Positions 7,577 through 15,616 of a DNA stretch of 27,496 nt are shown here, piece by piece; the stretch's first letter is position 1, and each line of letters opens with the position of its first letter. A model generated the notes under the pieces. The model was not told the origin of the DNA. It saw only the letters and a program-made list of their open reading frames with translations, and did not search any database. Both the position numbers and the translations under genes were made by a program. This stretch comes from JBBQDZ01 sp038237515 (GTDB lineage: Bacteria > Actinomycetota > Thermoleophilia > Gaiellales > Gaiellaceae): contig JBBRYP010000062.1 of NCBI GenBank assembly GCA_038237515.1, forward strand, positions 1 through 27,496, written 5' to 3'.

Positions 7577-8688
7577 GCTGCTGCTTCCCGGAGGATCTCG
7601 AGGGTCCGGCGCGCCGTCTCCTCCCAGCGAAACGACATCGAGCGCGCGAGAGCGCGCGTCGACAGATCCCGGCGCAGAGGTTCGTCGGTGAGCGCGCGCT
7701 CGATCGCATCGGCGAGCCCATCGACGTCCGGCTCGTCGACGAGCACGGAGGCGTCCCCCGCGATCTCCGCGAGGGCGGAGGTGTTGACCACGACCGTCGG
7801 CCGCCCGCACGCGAGCGCCTCGACGAGCGGAAGCGAGAACCCCTCGTAGGAGGACGCGCTGACGAACAGGTCAGCCGCGTTGTAGACGAGCGCGAGCTCC
7901 TCGTGGTCCGCGACGACGCCGTCGTCCTGGATCACGCTGTCGGCCACCCCCTCGCTCTCCGCGAGCTCGCGCAGCGGCAGCGCGAGGTGGTTCGGCCCGA
8001 ACAGCAGCAGCGCGTGGGGAAGCCGGGCGCGGCGCTTCGCCTGCGCGAAGGCCCGGATCAGGATCGGGATGTTTCGCCGTTGCGACAGCTTGCCGACGAA
8101 GACGACGAACGGCCGGTCGTCGCCGAGGTAGCGGCGGCGCAGCTCGCGCAGGCGCTCCTCGTCCTCGATCGGCCTGAAGGTCTCGGCCGCCCCGAGCGGG
8201 ACGACGGCGAGCTTCTCGCGAGGGATGCGGTAGAGGGTCGCGATGTCCTCGAGCGTCGACTGCGAGGGAAGGATCACGCGCCGGGCCGAGACCGCGCTGC
8301 GCCGGTACAGCGGCGAGTAGGTGAAGCGATACCACCACGGGTGCGTTCCCGTCTCGGCCTCGTTCATGCTGTGGATCGCGACGACGTACCTGCCGGGCGC
8401 CGCCAGCGGCGCCGTGTAGCTCGGGCAGAAGAGGACGTCGTTACGGCGGGCCGCGCGCGGCAGGACCGTGTTCTCCCACGCGAGCCGGCTGAGCGCGGGC
8501 CGGAGCACCTCCGATCGCACCCGAGCGGGGACGGGGGGGCCTGCCGGATCGAGCGGCGCTCGCAGGTAGAGCACGACCTCGTCGGAGGGCTCGACCAGGC
8601 CCGCCCAGTGCTTCACGAGGTACTCGATGTACCGCGCGACCCCCAGCCGCTGACCGGCGAGCCTGCTCGCGTTGACGCCGATTCTCAC
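7573..8688 (-). CDS. GT4 (group 1) glycosyltransferase
   Basis: A 371-residue GT-B enzyme. The N-terminal domain starts MRIGVNASRL with a glycine-rich loop (GQRLGVARY). The C-terminal nucleotide-sugar domain starts near FVVFVGKLSQRRNI (194-207) and has the E-x7-E motif as YEGFSLPLVEA (Glu282 and Glu290). It should add one sugar from an NDP-sugar to a lipid-linked or growing glycan on the cytoplasmic side; donor and acceptor are unknown. Because rfbF follows with an overlap, the CDP-sugar made here is a possible donor, by inference. The start overlaps the deacetylase stop as ATGA. Confidence 0.9.
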   Translation of the reverse strand: MRIGVNASRLAGQRLGVARYIEYLVKHWAGLVEPSDEVVLYLRAPLDPAGPPVPARVRSEVLRPALSRLAWENTVLPRAARRNDVLFCPSYTAPLAAPGRYVVAIHSMNEAETGTHPWWYRFTYSPLYRRSAVSARRVILPSQSTLEDIATLYRIPREKLAVVPLGAAETFRPIEDEERLRELRRRYLGDDRPFVVFVGKLSQRRNIPILIRAFAQAKRRARLPHALLLFGPNHLALPLRELAESEGVADSVIQDDGVVADHEELALVYNAADLFVSASSYEGFSLPLVEALACGRPTVVVNTSALAEIAGDASVLVDEPDVDGLADAIERALTDEPLRRDLSTRALARSMSFRWEETARRTLEILREAAA

Positions 8689-9443
8689 GCGTAGTCCTTG
8701 ACGAGCCTGCGGCGCGCACCGGCTCCGAGGGAGCGGGCCCGCAGGTAGGGCCCGAGCGTGCCGGCGGCGGCGCGGCGCAGGAGCGCCGGCCTGCGCAGGT
8801 AGTGCGCGTCCACTCGCGGGAGCGCGTGAACGTCCGAGTCGCGCCCCACGTCTCCGAGAACGGTCGTGCAGGCCGCGGCGTAGGTGGCGCAGACGAGTGC
8901 CCGGGCGGCGCGCGACGGGCCGGCGCCGTAGGGATAGGCAAACGAGCTTACGGGCACGCCGACCTCCTCCTCGAGCCGCCGGCGCGACTCGACGACCTCG
9001 TCGGCCAGCAGCGCCTCCGAGGCCTCGATCAACGGTGTGTGGTGCAGGCCGTGCGACCCGATCTCGAAGCCCTGGCCGGCGAGGCCGGCGAGCTCCGCCG
9101 CGTCCAGCAGCGGCAGCGCCGGCGCGCCCGGGCGGGCGCTCGGCCAGTCGCTCTCGCCCCCGAGGCGGCCTGCCACGCAGAAGACCGTCGCCGGAAGCCC
9201 GCGCTTCGCGAGGAGCGGAGCGGCGTTCTCTCCCACGCTGGCAAGACCGTCGTCGAAGGTGATCGCGACCGCCCGATTCGGCAACGTGCCGGCGGGGAGG
9301 CGTGTCGCCAGTTCGGTGACCGTCAGGAAGGTCGCGCCGAGCGCGACGAGGTCGTCGAGGTGCCCCGCGAAGAGCTCGGGTGAGACGACGAGCGGCCCGT
9401 CGCCCGCTCCGACTCCGTGGTAGGTGAGGACGAGCACGCTCAT
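8685..9443 (-). CDS. Polysaccharide deacetylase (NodB-homology, CE4)
   Basis: A 252-residue NodB-type deacetylase. Visible motifs are TFDDG (62-66, metal and catalytic Asp), SHGLHH (130-135, with the H-x3-H zinc ligands) and FAYPYG (168-173). CE4 enzymes remove acetyl groups from N- or O-acetylated sugars. There is no signal peptide or membrane segment, so it probably acts on a cytoplasmic intermediate such as a lipid-linked GlcNAc, rather than on finished polymer; that is inference. It overlaps both neighbouring glycosyltransferase genes by four bases, so it belongs tightly to the glycan assembly series. Confidence 0.9.
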   Translation of the reverse strand: MSVLVLTYHGVGAGDGPLVVSPELFAGHLDDLVALGATFLTVTELATRLPAGTLPNRAVAITFDDGLASVGENAAPLLAKRGLPATVFCVAGRLGGESDWPSARPGAPALPLLDAAELAGLAGQGFEIGSHGLHHTPLIEASEALLADEVVESRRRLEEEVGVPVSSFAYPYGAGPSRAARALVCATYAAACTTVLGDVGRDSDVHALPRVDAHYLRRPALLRRAAAGTLGPYLRARSLGAGARRRLVKDYA

Positions 9444-10708
9444 GCTGCCGCCACCGGGACCGCCGCGGGATCGCGCCGCCCCCTCCCCCGGGCCTCCTCG
9501 ATCGCCTCGTAGTACGCCTCGACGTGCGGCTCCTCCGACCAGCGCTCTACGAAGCCGCGGTGGCCGCGCTCGCCGAGCTCGGCCCGCAGCCCCGGATCGC
9601 GGCGTATTGCCTCCATCGCCTCCACGAGCTCCTGGTCGGTGCGGTAGGTGAGCCCGCCGCCGCTCTCTCGCGCCAGCTCGCCGACGGCGCCCAGGTCGCG
9701 GGCGATGACGGGCGTCCGCTGCGCGAACGACTCGAGCGTGATGAAGCCGAACGTCTCGTAGACGAGCGAGGGAACGAGAACCGCGGTCGCGTGGGCGTAC
9801 AGCGACCGGAGGGCCTGCGGATGGACGCGGCCGAGGAAGCGCACGTGGTCGAGTCCCTCCGCCTGCCTGCGGAGCTCGTCGCCGTAGACCCCGTCCCCGG
9901 CGATCAGGAGGTCAGCCGCGTCGTAGTCGCGGAAGGCCTCGATCAGGGTGTGAGCGCCCTTGAGCTTGACGAGCCGCCCGACGAAGAGGAAGTACGGCCT
10001 GCCGGGCCGGGCGCCTTCCGGCGGCGCGGCGTCGCCGTTCGCGGCGCCTTCGGAGAGCGGCAGGAAATACGGCAGGTGGCGCATCGGCCGGTCGAAGCCG
10101 CGCCGGCGGTGCTGCTCGATCGTCGAGCGGCTCGGCGACAGGAAGAGGTCGATCTTCGGCAGCTCACGCTCGAGCAGGTTCCCGTAGCGCCAGAGCTGGG
10201 GCGGACGCTTGAAGGCGAGCTGGCAGCGCAGGCACTGGGGCTTCTCGCAGAGCTCCCGGTTCTCCTTCCAGAGGTCGTACATCGGGCAGACGAGCCAGTG
10301 GTCGTGCGTCGTGTAGAGGCGGAGCGCACCCTCGCCGTAGCGGAGCACTCCGGGCCCGAAGAGCGTGACCAGGTGGAAGTGGACGACGTCGAAGCGCTCC
10401 GCGAAGATCGTGTCGAGCTCGCGCGACTTCAGCCCGGGACGGCCGCTCAGGTAGGTCACGAGCGGCGAGAGCGCGCCGGCCCCGCTGCGGAGCGAGCGGA
10501 CGGTGACGTTCTCGTGGTGGGGAAACTCGCCCCGCGGCCCGTCCTTCGTGAGGAGGCGGAACGAGTCAACGCAGTGGACGACCGTGATCCGGTTGCCCCG
10601 CGCCGCGAGCTCGTTGCACAGCCGGTAGAGGTACATGGCCTCGCCGCCGAAGTGGTACGGCGGATAGAAGGTCGTGACCATGCAGAAGGAGAGGGGTCTG
10701 CGATTCAT
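9440..10708 (-). CDS. GT4 glycosyltransferase with a cysteine-rich insert
   Basis: A 422-residue GT-B enzyme. The N-terminal domain has TTFYPPYHFGGEAMYLYRL (12-30). The donor domain starts at YFLFVGRLVKLKGAH (239-253) and has E-x7-E as YETFGFITLESF (Glu318, Glu326). Between them is a cysteine cluster: HDHWLVCPMYDL (Cys141), Cys154, Cys159 and Cys162 in CEKPQCLRCQL. It could bind zinc; similar patterns occur in some GT4 enzymes, but the role is unknown. Its TGA overlaps the deacetylase ATG by four bases. The C-terminus is a short Arg/Ala-rich tail. Confidence 0.9.
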   Translation of the reverse strand: MNRRPLSFCMVTTFYPPYHFGGEAMYLYRLCNELAARGNRITVVHCVDSFRLLTKDGPRGEFPHHENVTVRSLRSGAGALSPLVTYLSGRPGLKSRELDTIFAERFDVVHFHLVTLFGPGVLRYGEGALRLYTTHDHWLVCPMYDLWKENRELCEKPQCLRCQLAFKRPPQLWRYGNLLERELPKIDLFLSPSRSTIEQHRRRGFDRPMRHLPYFLPLSEGAANGDAAPPEGARPGRPYFLFVGRLVKLKGAHTLIEAFRDYDAADLLIAGDGVYGDELRRQAEGLDHVRFLGRVHPQALRSLYAHATAVLVPSLVYETFGFITLESFAQRTPVIARDLGAVGELARESGGGLTYRTDQELVEAMEAIRRDPGLRAELGERGHRGFVERWSEEPHVEAYYEAIEEARGRGRRDPAAVPVAAA

Positions 10709-10721
10709 CGCGGTCTCCGAC

Positions 10722-11894
10722 TCATGCTAGGCGCGCCGTCTCGATCAGCAAGCCCCGGAGTCGCTCGGCTGCGGCATCCCAGGTGAGCCCGCCGACGGCC
10801 TCCCTGCCGCGCCGGCCGAGATCCTCGCGAAGGGCGTCGTCCGCGGCGACTCGCGCCAGGAGCCCCGAGAGCACCCGAGCGTCCCTCGGAGGGAAGAACA
10901 GGGCCGCTCCGCCGAGCACCTCCCGATGAGCCGGCAAGTCGCTGAGCAGGAGCGGCGCACCGCAGGCCGCCGCCTCGACCGCGGGCAGGCCGAATCCCTC
11001 CGCCAGCGAGGGAAGGACGACGGCGGTCGCGACGCTGCAGAGGCAAGCGAGAGCCTCGTCCGCGACGTAGCCCGGGAGCCGGACCCACTCTTCGAGCCCG
11101 TACGCGGCGATACGCGCGCGGACGGCCGCAGCCGACGAGAGGTACGGGTCGGCCTCGAGGTCTCCGACGAGGACGAGGAGGGGAGCCCGCTCGTCCTCCG
11201 CCCGCAGGAGGGCGTAGGCCTCGACGAGAGTCTCGACGTTCTTGTGGGGGCTGATCCCTCCCCAGAAGAGGAAGAAGCGCTCGCGGGGCGTGACCCCCGC
11301 GGCCGCGAGGCCGCACTCCAGGGCTTCGCCGTCGCGCGGTGCGAAGACCGGATCGGGCGCTTCGGGCACCACTGCCAGGCGCTCGCCCGGCACCCGCCAA
11401 CGCCTCGCGACGGCGGTTCTCGATGCCTCGGAGACGGTAAACAGGCGCGACGCGCTGCGGACGGCGAGAGCCTGCTTCAGCCGCGCGAGGCCGCGCGCGC
11501 GGCGCGACGGCACCGTGAGCTCCGGAAAATCCTCGAGGATCGTGTCGTGGACACCGACGAGCGTCGGAGTTCCGACCACCGGGAACCACGTGTAGGTCGA
11601 CGGGAAGAGGAAGACATCGAGCCGCTGCCTGCGGACCGCCCTCGTCAGGCGGAGCAGGTCGGTGGGGCTCCGGCTCGACCGCGCCGCCGCCGCCTCCGAC
11701 GGCGCGTGCCGCAGCCGCACCTTCCGGACCTCGGCGCCGGCGGGCAGGTCCGCCTCGCCCGCGCTCTGCGCGTCGATCGTGAAGACGTACGTCGTCTCGG
11801 CATCGAGGGTGACGAGGCGACCGATCGCGTTGCGCGCGAAGCGCCCGAACCCCCTGCGGTTCACCCAGCTCGTCGCATCGACCCCGACCCGCAC
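10722..11894 (-). CDS. GT4 (group 1) glycosyltransferase
   Basis: A 390-residue GT-B enzyme, paralogous to the GT4 ending at 7573: both have the MRxGVxAS/T-type N-terminus. Its N-terminal domain includes VGVHDTILEDFPE (113-125). The donor domain starts at FFLFWGGISPHKNVETL (207-223) and has E-x7-E as AEGFGLPAVEA (Glu299, Glu307). This layout resembles mannosyltransferase-type GT4 enzymes, but the donor cannot be fixed. It lies 13 bases upstream of the next GT4 gene and four bases after the GT2 gene, so co-transcription is very likely. Confidence 0.9.
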   Translation of the reverse strand: MRVGVDATSWVNRRGFGRFARNAIGRLVTLDAETTYVFTIDAQSAGEADLPAGAEVRKVRLRHAPSEAAAARSSRSPTDLLRLTRAVRRQRLDVFLFPSTYTWFPVVGTPTLVGVHDTILEDFPELTVPSRRARGLARLKQALAVRSASRLFTVSEASRTAVARRWRVPGERLAVVPEAPDPVFAPRDGEALECGLAAAGVTPRERFFLFWGGISPHKNVETLVEAYALLRAEDERAPLLVLVGDLEADPYLSSAAAVRARIAAYGLEEWVRLPGYVADEALACLCSVATAVVLPSLAEGFGLPAVEAAACGAPLLLSDLPAHREVLGGAALFFPPRDARVLSGLLARVAADDALREDLGRRGREAVGGLTWDAAAERLRGLLIETARLA

Positions 11895-11898
11895 GAGC

Positions 11899-12789
11899 TC
11901 ACCGGACCCGGAGCAGGCTGCGCCCGCCCCCGAACGCGTAGCCGATCGCCTCGCCGGCCGACCAGACGGCGGTGTAGAGCAGGATCAGCGGCGTCGCAGC
12001 GAGGAGCTCGCCGCGGCGCCGCCTGCGCCTCAGCACGTTCCGCGCCGTGCGCCAGTAGACGAGCGGCAGGATCGCGGGCGAGCCGGCGACGTAAAGCATG
12101 CGCCTCGCGCCGAGCTCGGGGTTGCGCATCCCCGCGTAGGAGCGGGAGTAGTGGTAGCGCTGGGAGAGGAACTCGCGGAAGTCGAAGTCCTTCGCGTGCT
12201 CGATCGCGGCGGCGCTGTCGCTCCAGAAGCGAAAGCCCCGCTCGCGCAGCCGCGCGTGCAGCCAGCTCTCCCAGCGCCCCTCGCGCAGCAGGTCGTCGAT
12301 CGCCTCGAGCGCGCGCCGGTCGTAGGAGACGTTCATCCCCGGCAGGTCGGCGGTCTCGCCCGCCGGCAGCGGCGCCATGAAGGCGCTGTATTCGCAGAAG
12401 AACGCTGCCCAGTCGCGTATCCGACCGGTAACGACGTTCTCGACGGGCCCGCCGGCGACGGCGTAGCCGCGGCGGTGCGCGTCGAGCAGCCGATCCGCCC
12501 AGCCCTCCCGAACGACGCAGTGATCCTCGATCAGCGCTACGTGCGGCGCCGTCGCCGCGAAGATGCCGGCGGCCCGGAGCTCCGGGACGGCCATGGGCTC
12601 GTCGAAGGAGAGCAGCCTCACGCCCGGCCAGCGCTCCGCGACCCTACGGCGCGTCTCCTCGTCCGTCCAGTCCGCCACGATCACCTCGGCCTCCGGGCAA
12701 TGGCGCTCGAGCGACTCGAGGCACTCCCCCAGGTACGGAAAGCCGTTCACCGAGGCGACGACGACGGACAGTTCCGGTGAGGCGCTCAT
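11899..12789 (-). CDS. GT2 family glycosyltransferase
   Basis: A 296-residue GT-A enzyme. The N-terminal strand LSVVVASVNGFPYLGECLESL (7-27) and VIVADWTDEETRR are the nucleotide-binding part. ALIEDHCVVREGW (85-97) carries the acidic metal-binding pair. The acceptor segment ADLPGMNVSYDRRALEAI matches other GT2 enzymes. The C-terminus has an Arg run, then a hydrophobic stretch (ATPLILLYTAVWSAGEAIGY, about 265-284) that may attach it to the membrane. It overlaps the next upstream gene by four bases and shares its whole layout, so the two are tandem paralogues. Confidence 0.87.
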   Translation of the reverse strand: MSASPELSVVVASVNGFPYLGECLESLERHCPEAEVIVADWTDEETRRRVAERWPGVRLLSFDEPMAVPELRAAGIFAATAPHVALIEDHCVVREGWADRLLDAHRRGYAVAGGPVENVVTGRIRDWAAFFCEYSAFMAPLPAGETADLPGMNVSYDRRALEAIDDLLREGRWESWLHARLRERGFRFWSDSAAAIEHAKDFDFREFLSQRYHYSRSYAGMRNPELGARRMLYVAGSPAILPLVYWRTARNVLRRRRRRGELLAATPLILLYTAVWSAGEAIGYAFGGGRSLLRVR

Positions 12790-13664
12790 CGGCGGAGCAT
12801 GTCGAGGTGGCCGCGCGCTTCCGCGTAGGCCCAGACCAGGTTCTGCGAGAAGATCAGCGGGAGGACGGAGACGGCCCGGAGACGGTAGCGGCGGCGACCG
12901 AGAACGCGGGAGAGGACGCGCCAGGTCATCAGGAACGGCACGGCCGGCGACGCCACGACGCCCACCGCGTTGCGCGCAGGCGAGAAGTGCGCGCCGCGCT
13001 GGTGGCCGTACTTGCGCCCGTGTGCGAGCCGCTGGGCGGCGAACGCCTTCCAGCCGCCCGAGCGGCCCTGGAAGACGACGAGCTCGGGCGACTGGTGGAG
13101 CGTCACGCCGTCCGCGGCGAACCGCCGGTGGACGACGGGCTCCCAGAAGCCGTCCTCGTAGAGCTCGCGCACGCCCTGGAGCAGGGAGCGCTTGTACGCG
13201 GCGTTGTCTCCCGGAAGGTCGATCGTGTCGTGCGCCGGGAAGGGCCGCATCTCCCGCGCGTACCGGCAGAAGTACTCGGCCCAGTCGCTCGGCCGTAGGT
13301 CGCGTCCCGGGTCGATCGCCCCCGCCACTGCGTCGTAGCGCTCGTGGAGCGCACGGAGCTTCGCGATCCAGTCGGGCGCGGGCGTCATCTGCGAGATCGT
13401 GAGCGCGACGACCTCGCCCTGCGCAGCGTCGATCCCGTTCCGCCAGAGTGCGGGCACCAAGGCCGCAGGAGCCTCGCTGAAGCGCGCCCAGGGAAAGCGC
13501 CCGCGCAGCACAGCCGGACTCGCCGCGGCCTCCTCGACCAGCACCTCGACGCGATCGTCGAGCTGCGGCTCGAGCGCGGCGAGACAGGCTTCGAGGCTCT
13601 CCGGAGAGGCGCTCGAGCCGATGACGACCGAGAGCTGCGGGCCGCTAGGCGGCGAACTCGACAT
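12786..13664 (-). CDS. GT2-like glycosyltransferase, divergent paralogue lacking the acidic motif
   Basis: A 292-residue protein aligned along its length with the next gene: LSVVIGSSASPESLEACL, the DWAEYFCRYA and TIDLPGDNAAYKRSLLQG segments, and a C-terminal hydrophobic stretch. Where the neighbour reads ALIEDH this one reads ALTISQ, so the usual D-x-D/E-D metal ligands are missing. It may be inactive, use another metal site, or serve as a partner of its paralogue. I chose ATG 13664; a TTG at 13706 is in frame but lies inside palindromic element B and would add a non-homologous tail. The ribosome-binding site is weak. Confidence 0.8.
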   Translation of the reverse strand: MSSSPPSGPQLSVVIGSSASPESLEACLAALEPQLDDRVEVLVEEAAASPAVLRGRFPWARFSEAPAALVPALWRNGIDAAQGEVVALTISQMTPAPDWIAKLRALHERYDAVAGAIDPGRDLRPSDWAEYFCRYAREMRPFPAHDTIDLPGDNAAYKRSLLQGVRELYEDGFWEPVVHRRFAADGVTLHQSPELVVFQGRSGGWKAFAAQRLAHGRKYGHQRGAHFSPARNAVGVVASPAVPFLMTWRVLSRVLGRRRYRLRAVSVLPLIFSQNLVWAYAEARGHLDMLRR

Positions 13665-13689
13665 CGAACAGCGGGTTCGCTGCGAAGGA

Positions 13690-13853
13690 AGTGGGTCGCC
13701 CACCAACGTTCGGCGGTTTCTGGCCCGCGATCAGCGGCGCCAGGGGGCGTCCTCGGTCGCCCCTATATGCCTGCATATAGGGGCTCCCTGCGTCCTTCCC
13801 TGGCTTGCTGCTCACGACCCAGAAAGTCCACCAACGTTGCCGGGCGACCCACT
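13690..13853. repeat. Palindromic element B (about 164 bp) between the FAD-enzyme gene and the GT2 gene
   Basis: Outer arms GTGGGTCGCCCACCAACGTT (13691-13710) and the complement of GTGGGTCGCCCGGCAACGTT (13833-13852) pair at 18 of 20 positions. An added A/T pair brings the span to 13690-13853, and a second paired block TTTCTGG/CCAGAAA lies inside. The core (13740-13801) contains an 11-bp perfect stem CCCCTATATGC-CT-GCATATAGGGG. The core is nearly the same as in element A; T-A there is replaced by G-C with its partner changed too, so the stem is kept. The right end meets the TAG stop of the FAD-enzyme gene (complement 13852-13854). Confidence 0.78.
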
Positions 13854-15354
13854 AAGCGACGAGATCGACATCGAGGAGAGCGTCGACGATGCGGCCTTCC
13901 TCGAGGTACTCCTCCTCCGCGTTCACAGACCACACGTCGTGGGAGGCCCCCTCGAGCAGGTTGAGCGCAGCCAGGATCGCCGTCCACATCGAGTGGTCCT
14001 GGTTGTTGTAGCGATGGAGGCCGTTGCGGCCGCAGGTCTGGAGGTTCTGGAACCGACCCAGGTAACCGCGGATGACCTCCACGGCCTCCTCGTAGTTGGC
14101 GTCGTACATCGGGTACGCCTTCGGCACGCGAACCTTCACGCCGTCGAACACGCGCGAGGGATCGAGCAGCCCGATCCGGCCGAGCTCCTTCTTCGCCAGC
14201 TCGACCGCCTCCGCATCGCTCATCTCCCAGATCGGATCGCCCTCGAAGCAGAAGTACTCGACCCCGAGACAGGTCGTGCCGGGAACGACCATCCCCTCAC
14301 TCCAGGCGCCGAAGTTCTGCACCCGTCCCGCCTGCGTGCCGGGATCGTGGATGTAGATCCAGTTGTCCGGGAACGGCTCGGGCTCGGTCGTCATCAGCGC
14401 GACGAGGCAGAAGTCGCGGTAGCGAAGGCGACCTGCGGCCTCCAGCACCTCCGCCGGCGGCGGTGGATCGAGCGCCCGCACGAGCTCGCTCAGGGGGATG
14501 CTCGAGAGGATCGAGTCGACTCCGTACTCGAGGACGTCGCCGTTCGAGCGGGTCTGGATGCTCTGGACGCGCTCGCCGTCGTGGTTGATCGCGACGCAGC
14601 GCTCCTTGAGTCGAACGGGTATCCCGTCCGCCTCGACGCGGTCGCGGAAGCCTTCCCACATCTGGCCAGGGCCGAGGCGCGGGTAGCGGAACTCCTCGAT
14701 CAGCGTCGTAGAGGTCTTGCGGCTGAGGCCGAGGATGGAGAGCGCGGCGCGCACGAGCGAGAAGTCCTTGATCCGCTGCGCAGCCCACTGCGAGCGGATC
14801 TGCGAGCCCGGAATTCCCCAGACCTTCTCCGTATAGGTGCGGAAGAAGGTGTTGTAGAGGCGCTTGCCGAACCTCACCGTCACCCAATCCTCGAACGTCT
14901 CCGCCGGTCGCCGGCGCCTGTGCAGGCACGCGAGGTAGGAGAGGGCGCACCTGGCCGATTCGTAGAGCCCGAGGCGCCCGACAACCTCCTTCGCGGTGAG
15001 GGGGTAGGAGAAGAACTTGCTGTTGTAGTAGATGCGCGAGAGCCGCGGCCGCGTCAGGAACTGGTCCCCGATGATCTCGTTCCAGAGGCGCTCGACCGGC
15101 TTGAGCTTCGTGAAGAAGCGGTGTCCTCCGAGGTCGAACCGGTAGCCGTTGAACTCGACCGTCTTCGCGATGCCGCCCACGATCCCGTCGGCCTCGAAGA
15201 CAGTCGCGGGAGCGCCGCGCCGTCCGAGCACGTACGCCCCGGTGAGGCCGGCGGGCCCGCCGCCGAGCACGGCGGTGCCGACCGACCCCCCATCCTCCAC
15301 TCCAGTGGTACTCGCGCTCACCGCAAGCGCGTTCAACAGATCTGACTCCGCCAC
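13852..15354 (-). CDS. FAD-dependent oxidoreductase, UDP-galactopyranose mutase/amine-oxidase-like
   Basis: A 500-residue flavoprotein. Residues 29-44 (AVLGGGPAGLTGAYVL) are the dinucleotide-binding fold, followed by Glu55 in VFEAD and GGIAKTVEFNGYRFDLGG (61-78), the second FAD motif, then HRFFTK. The overall pattern fits FAD enzymes of the amine oxidase/UDP-galactopyranose mutase superfamily that are common in glycan clusters. A mutase or oxidoreductase acting on a sugar nucleotide is possible; the family is too broad for a firm reaction. GTG 15354 has a GGGGAGG ribosome-binding site about 10 bases upstream. It is the first gene of the long minus-strand series. Confidence 0.82.
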   Translation of the reverse strand: MAESDLLNALAVSASTTGVEDGGSVGTAVLGGGPAGLTGAYVLGRRGAPATVFEADGIVGGIAKTVEFNGYRFDLGGHRFFTKLKPVERLWNEIIGDQFLTRPRLSRIYYNSKFFSYPLTAKEVVGRLGLYESARCALSYLACLHRRRRPAETFEDWVTVRFGKRLYNTFFRTYTEKVWGIPGSQIRSQWAAQRIKDFSLVRAALSILGLSRKTSTTLIEEFRYPRLGPGQMWEGFRDRVEADGIPVRLKERCVAINHDGERVQSIQTRSNGDVLEYGVDSILSSIPLSELVRALDPPPPAEVLEAAGRLRYRDFCLVALMTTEPEPFPDNWIYIHDPGTQAGRVQNFGAWSEGMVVPGTTCLGVEYFCFEGDPIWEMSDAEAVELAKKELGRIGLLDPSRVFDGVKVRVPKAYPMYDANYEEAVEVIRGYLGRFQNLQTCGRNGLHRYNNQDHSMWTAILAALNLLEGASHDVWSVNAEEEYLEEGRIVDALLDVDLVA

Positions 15355-15616
15355 GACTGTACCGCCTCCCCGACGAGTTCCGCACAGTGTGGGTCTGCAC
15401 CGGCAGCGGTGTCTATGGCCATCCGATCTGACATTGGGACCTGTCCAGCTAGCCACCGGACTAGGTTTTTCGTGCTCCCGCACGGGCGGCGGTGCCGCCG
15501 CGATCGGCTGAGCCGACTTTTGGCCCGTCTCGGCCTTTCGACCAGCCCGACAGCGCGACCGACCTCCACGATTAGCCGTTGGCGCTTGGCCGGCGTGCCG
15601 CTAACGTCAGCAGGAC
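15355..15616. promoter_or_regulatory. Divergent intergenic region with a CTAG-N8-CTAG dyad (15449-15464)
   Basis: This 262-base gap separates the minus-strand operon from the plus-strand GT2. At 15449-15464 it holds CTAGCCACCGGACTAG, two CTAG words 12 bases apart with near-symmetric CC/GG between them. A very similar dyad lies at 20750-20765 in the other divergent region. Further on are a GGCGGCGGTGCCGCC stem and TCGGCTGAGCCGA followed by CTTTT (about 15485-15525). The dyad is a candidate operator; no bound factor is known. The few frames crossing this gap do not look like protein. Confidence 0.45.
15579..15607 (+). promoter_or_regulatory. Candidate promoter for the plus-strand GT2
   Basis: TTGGCG (15579-15584) and TAACGT (15602-15607) are 17 bases apart. 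The -10 ends nine bases before the ATG, so the transcript would have almost no leader; leaderless mRNAs are common in actinobacteria. Both boxes are imperfect. Confidence 0.3.

Noticed and set aside
10926..12380. Plus-strand open frame of 484 codons
   Set aside because: Antisense to two glycosyltransferase genes and ends in Arg/Ser/Ala runs typical of non-coding frames.
13399..15345. Long plus-strand open frame (648 codons) opposite the FAD-enzyme gene
   Set aside because: It lies antisense to a clear FAD enzyme and is Arg/Glu/Val-rich without motifs; long antisense frames are expected at this GC content.
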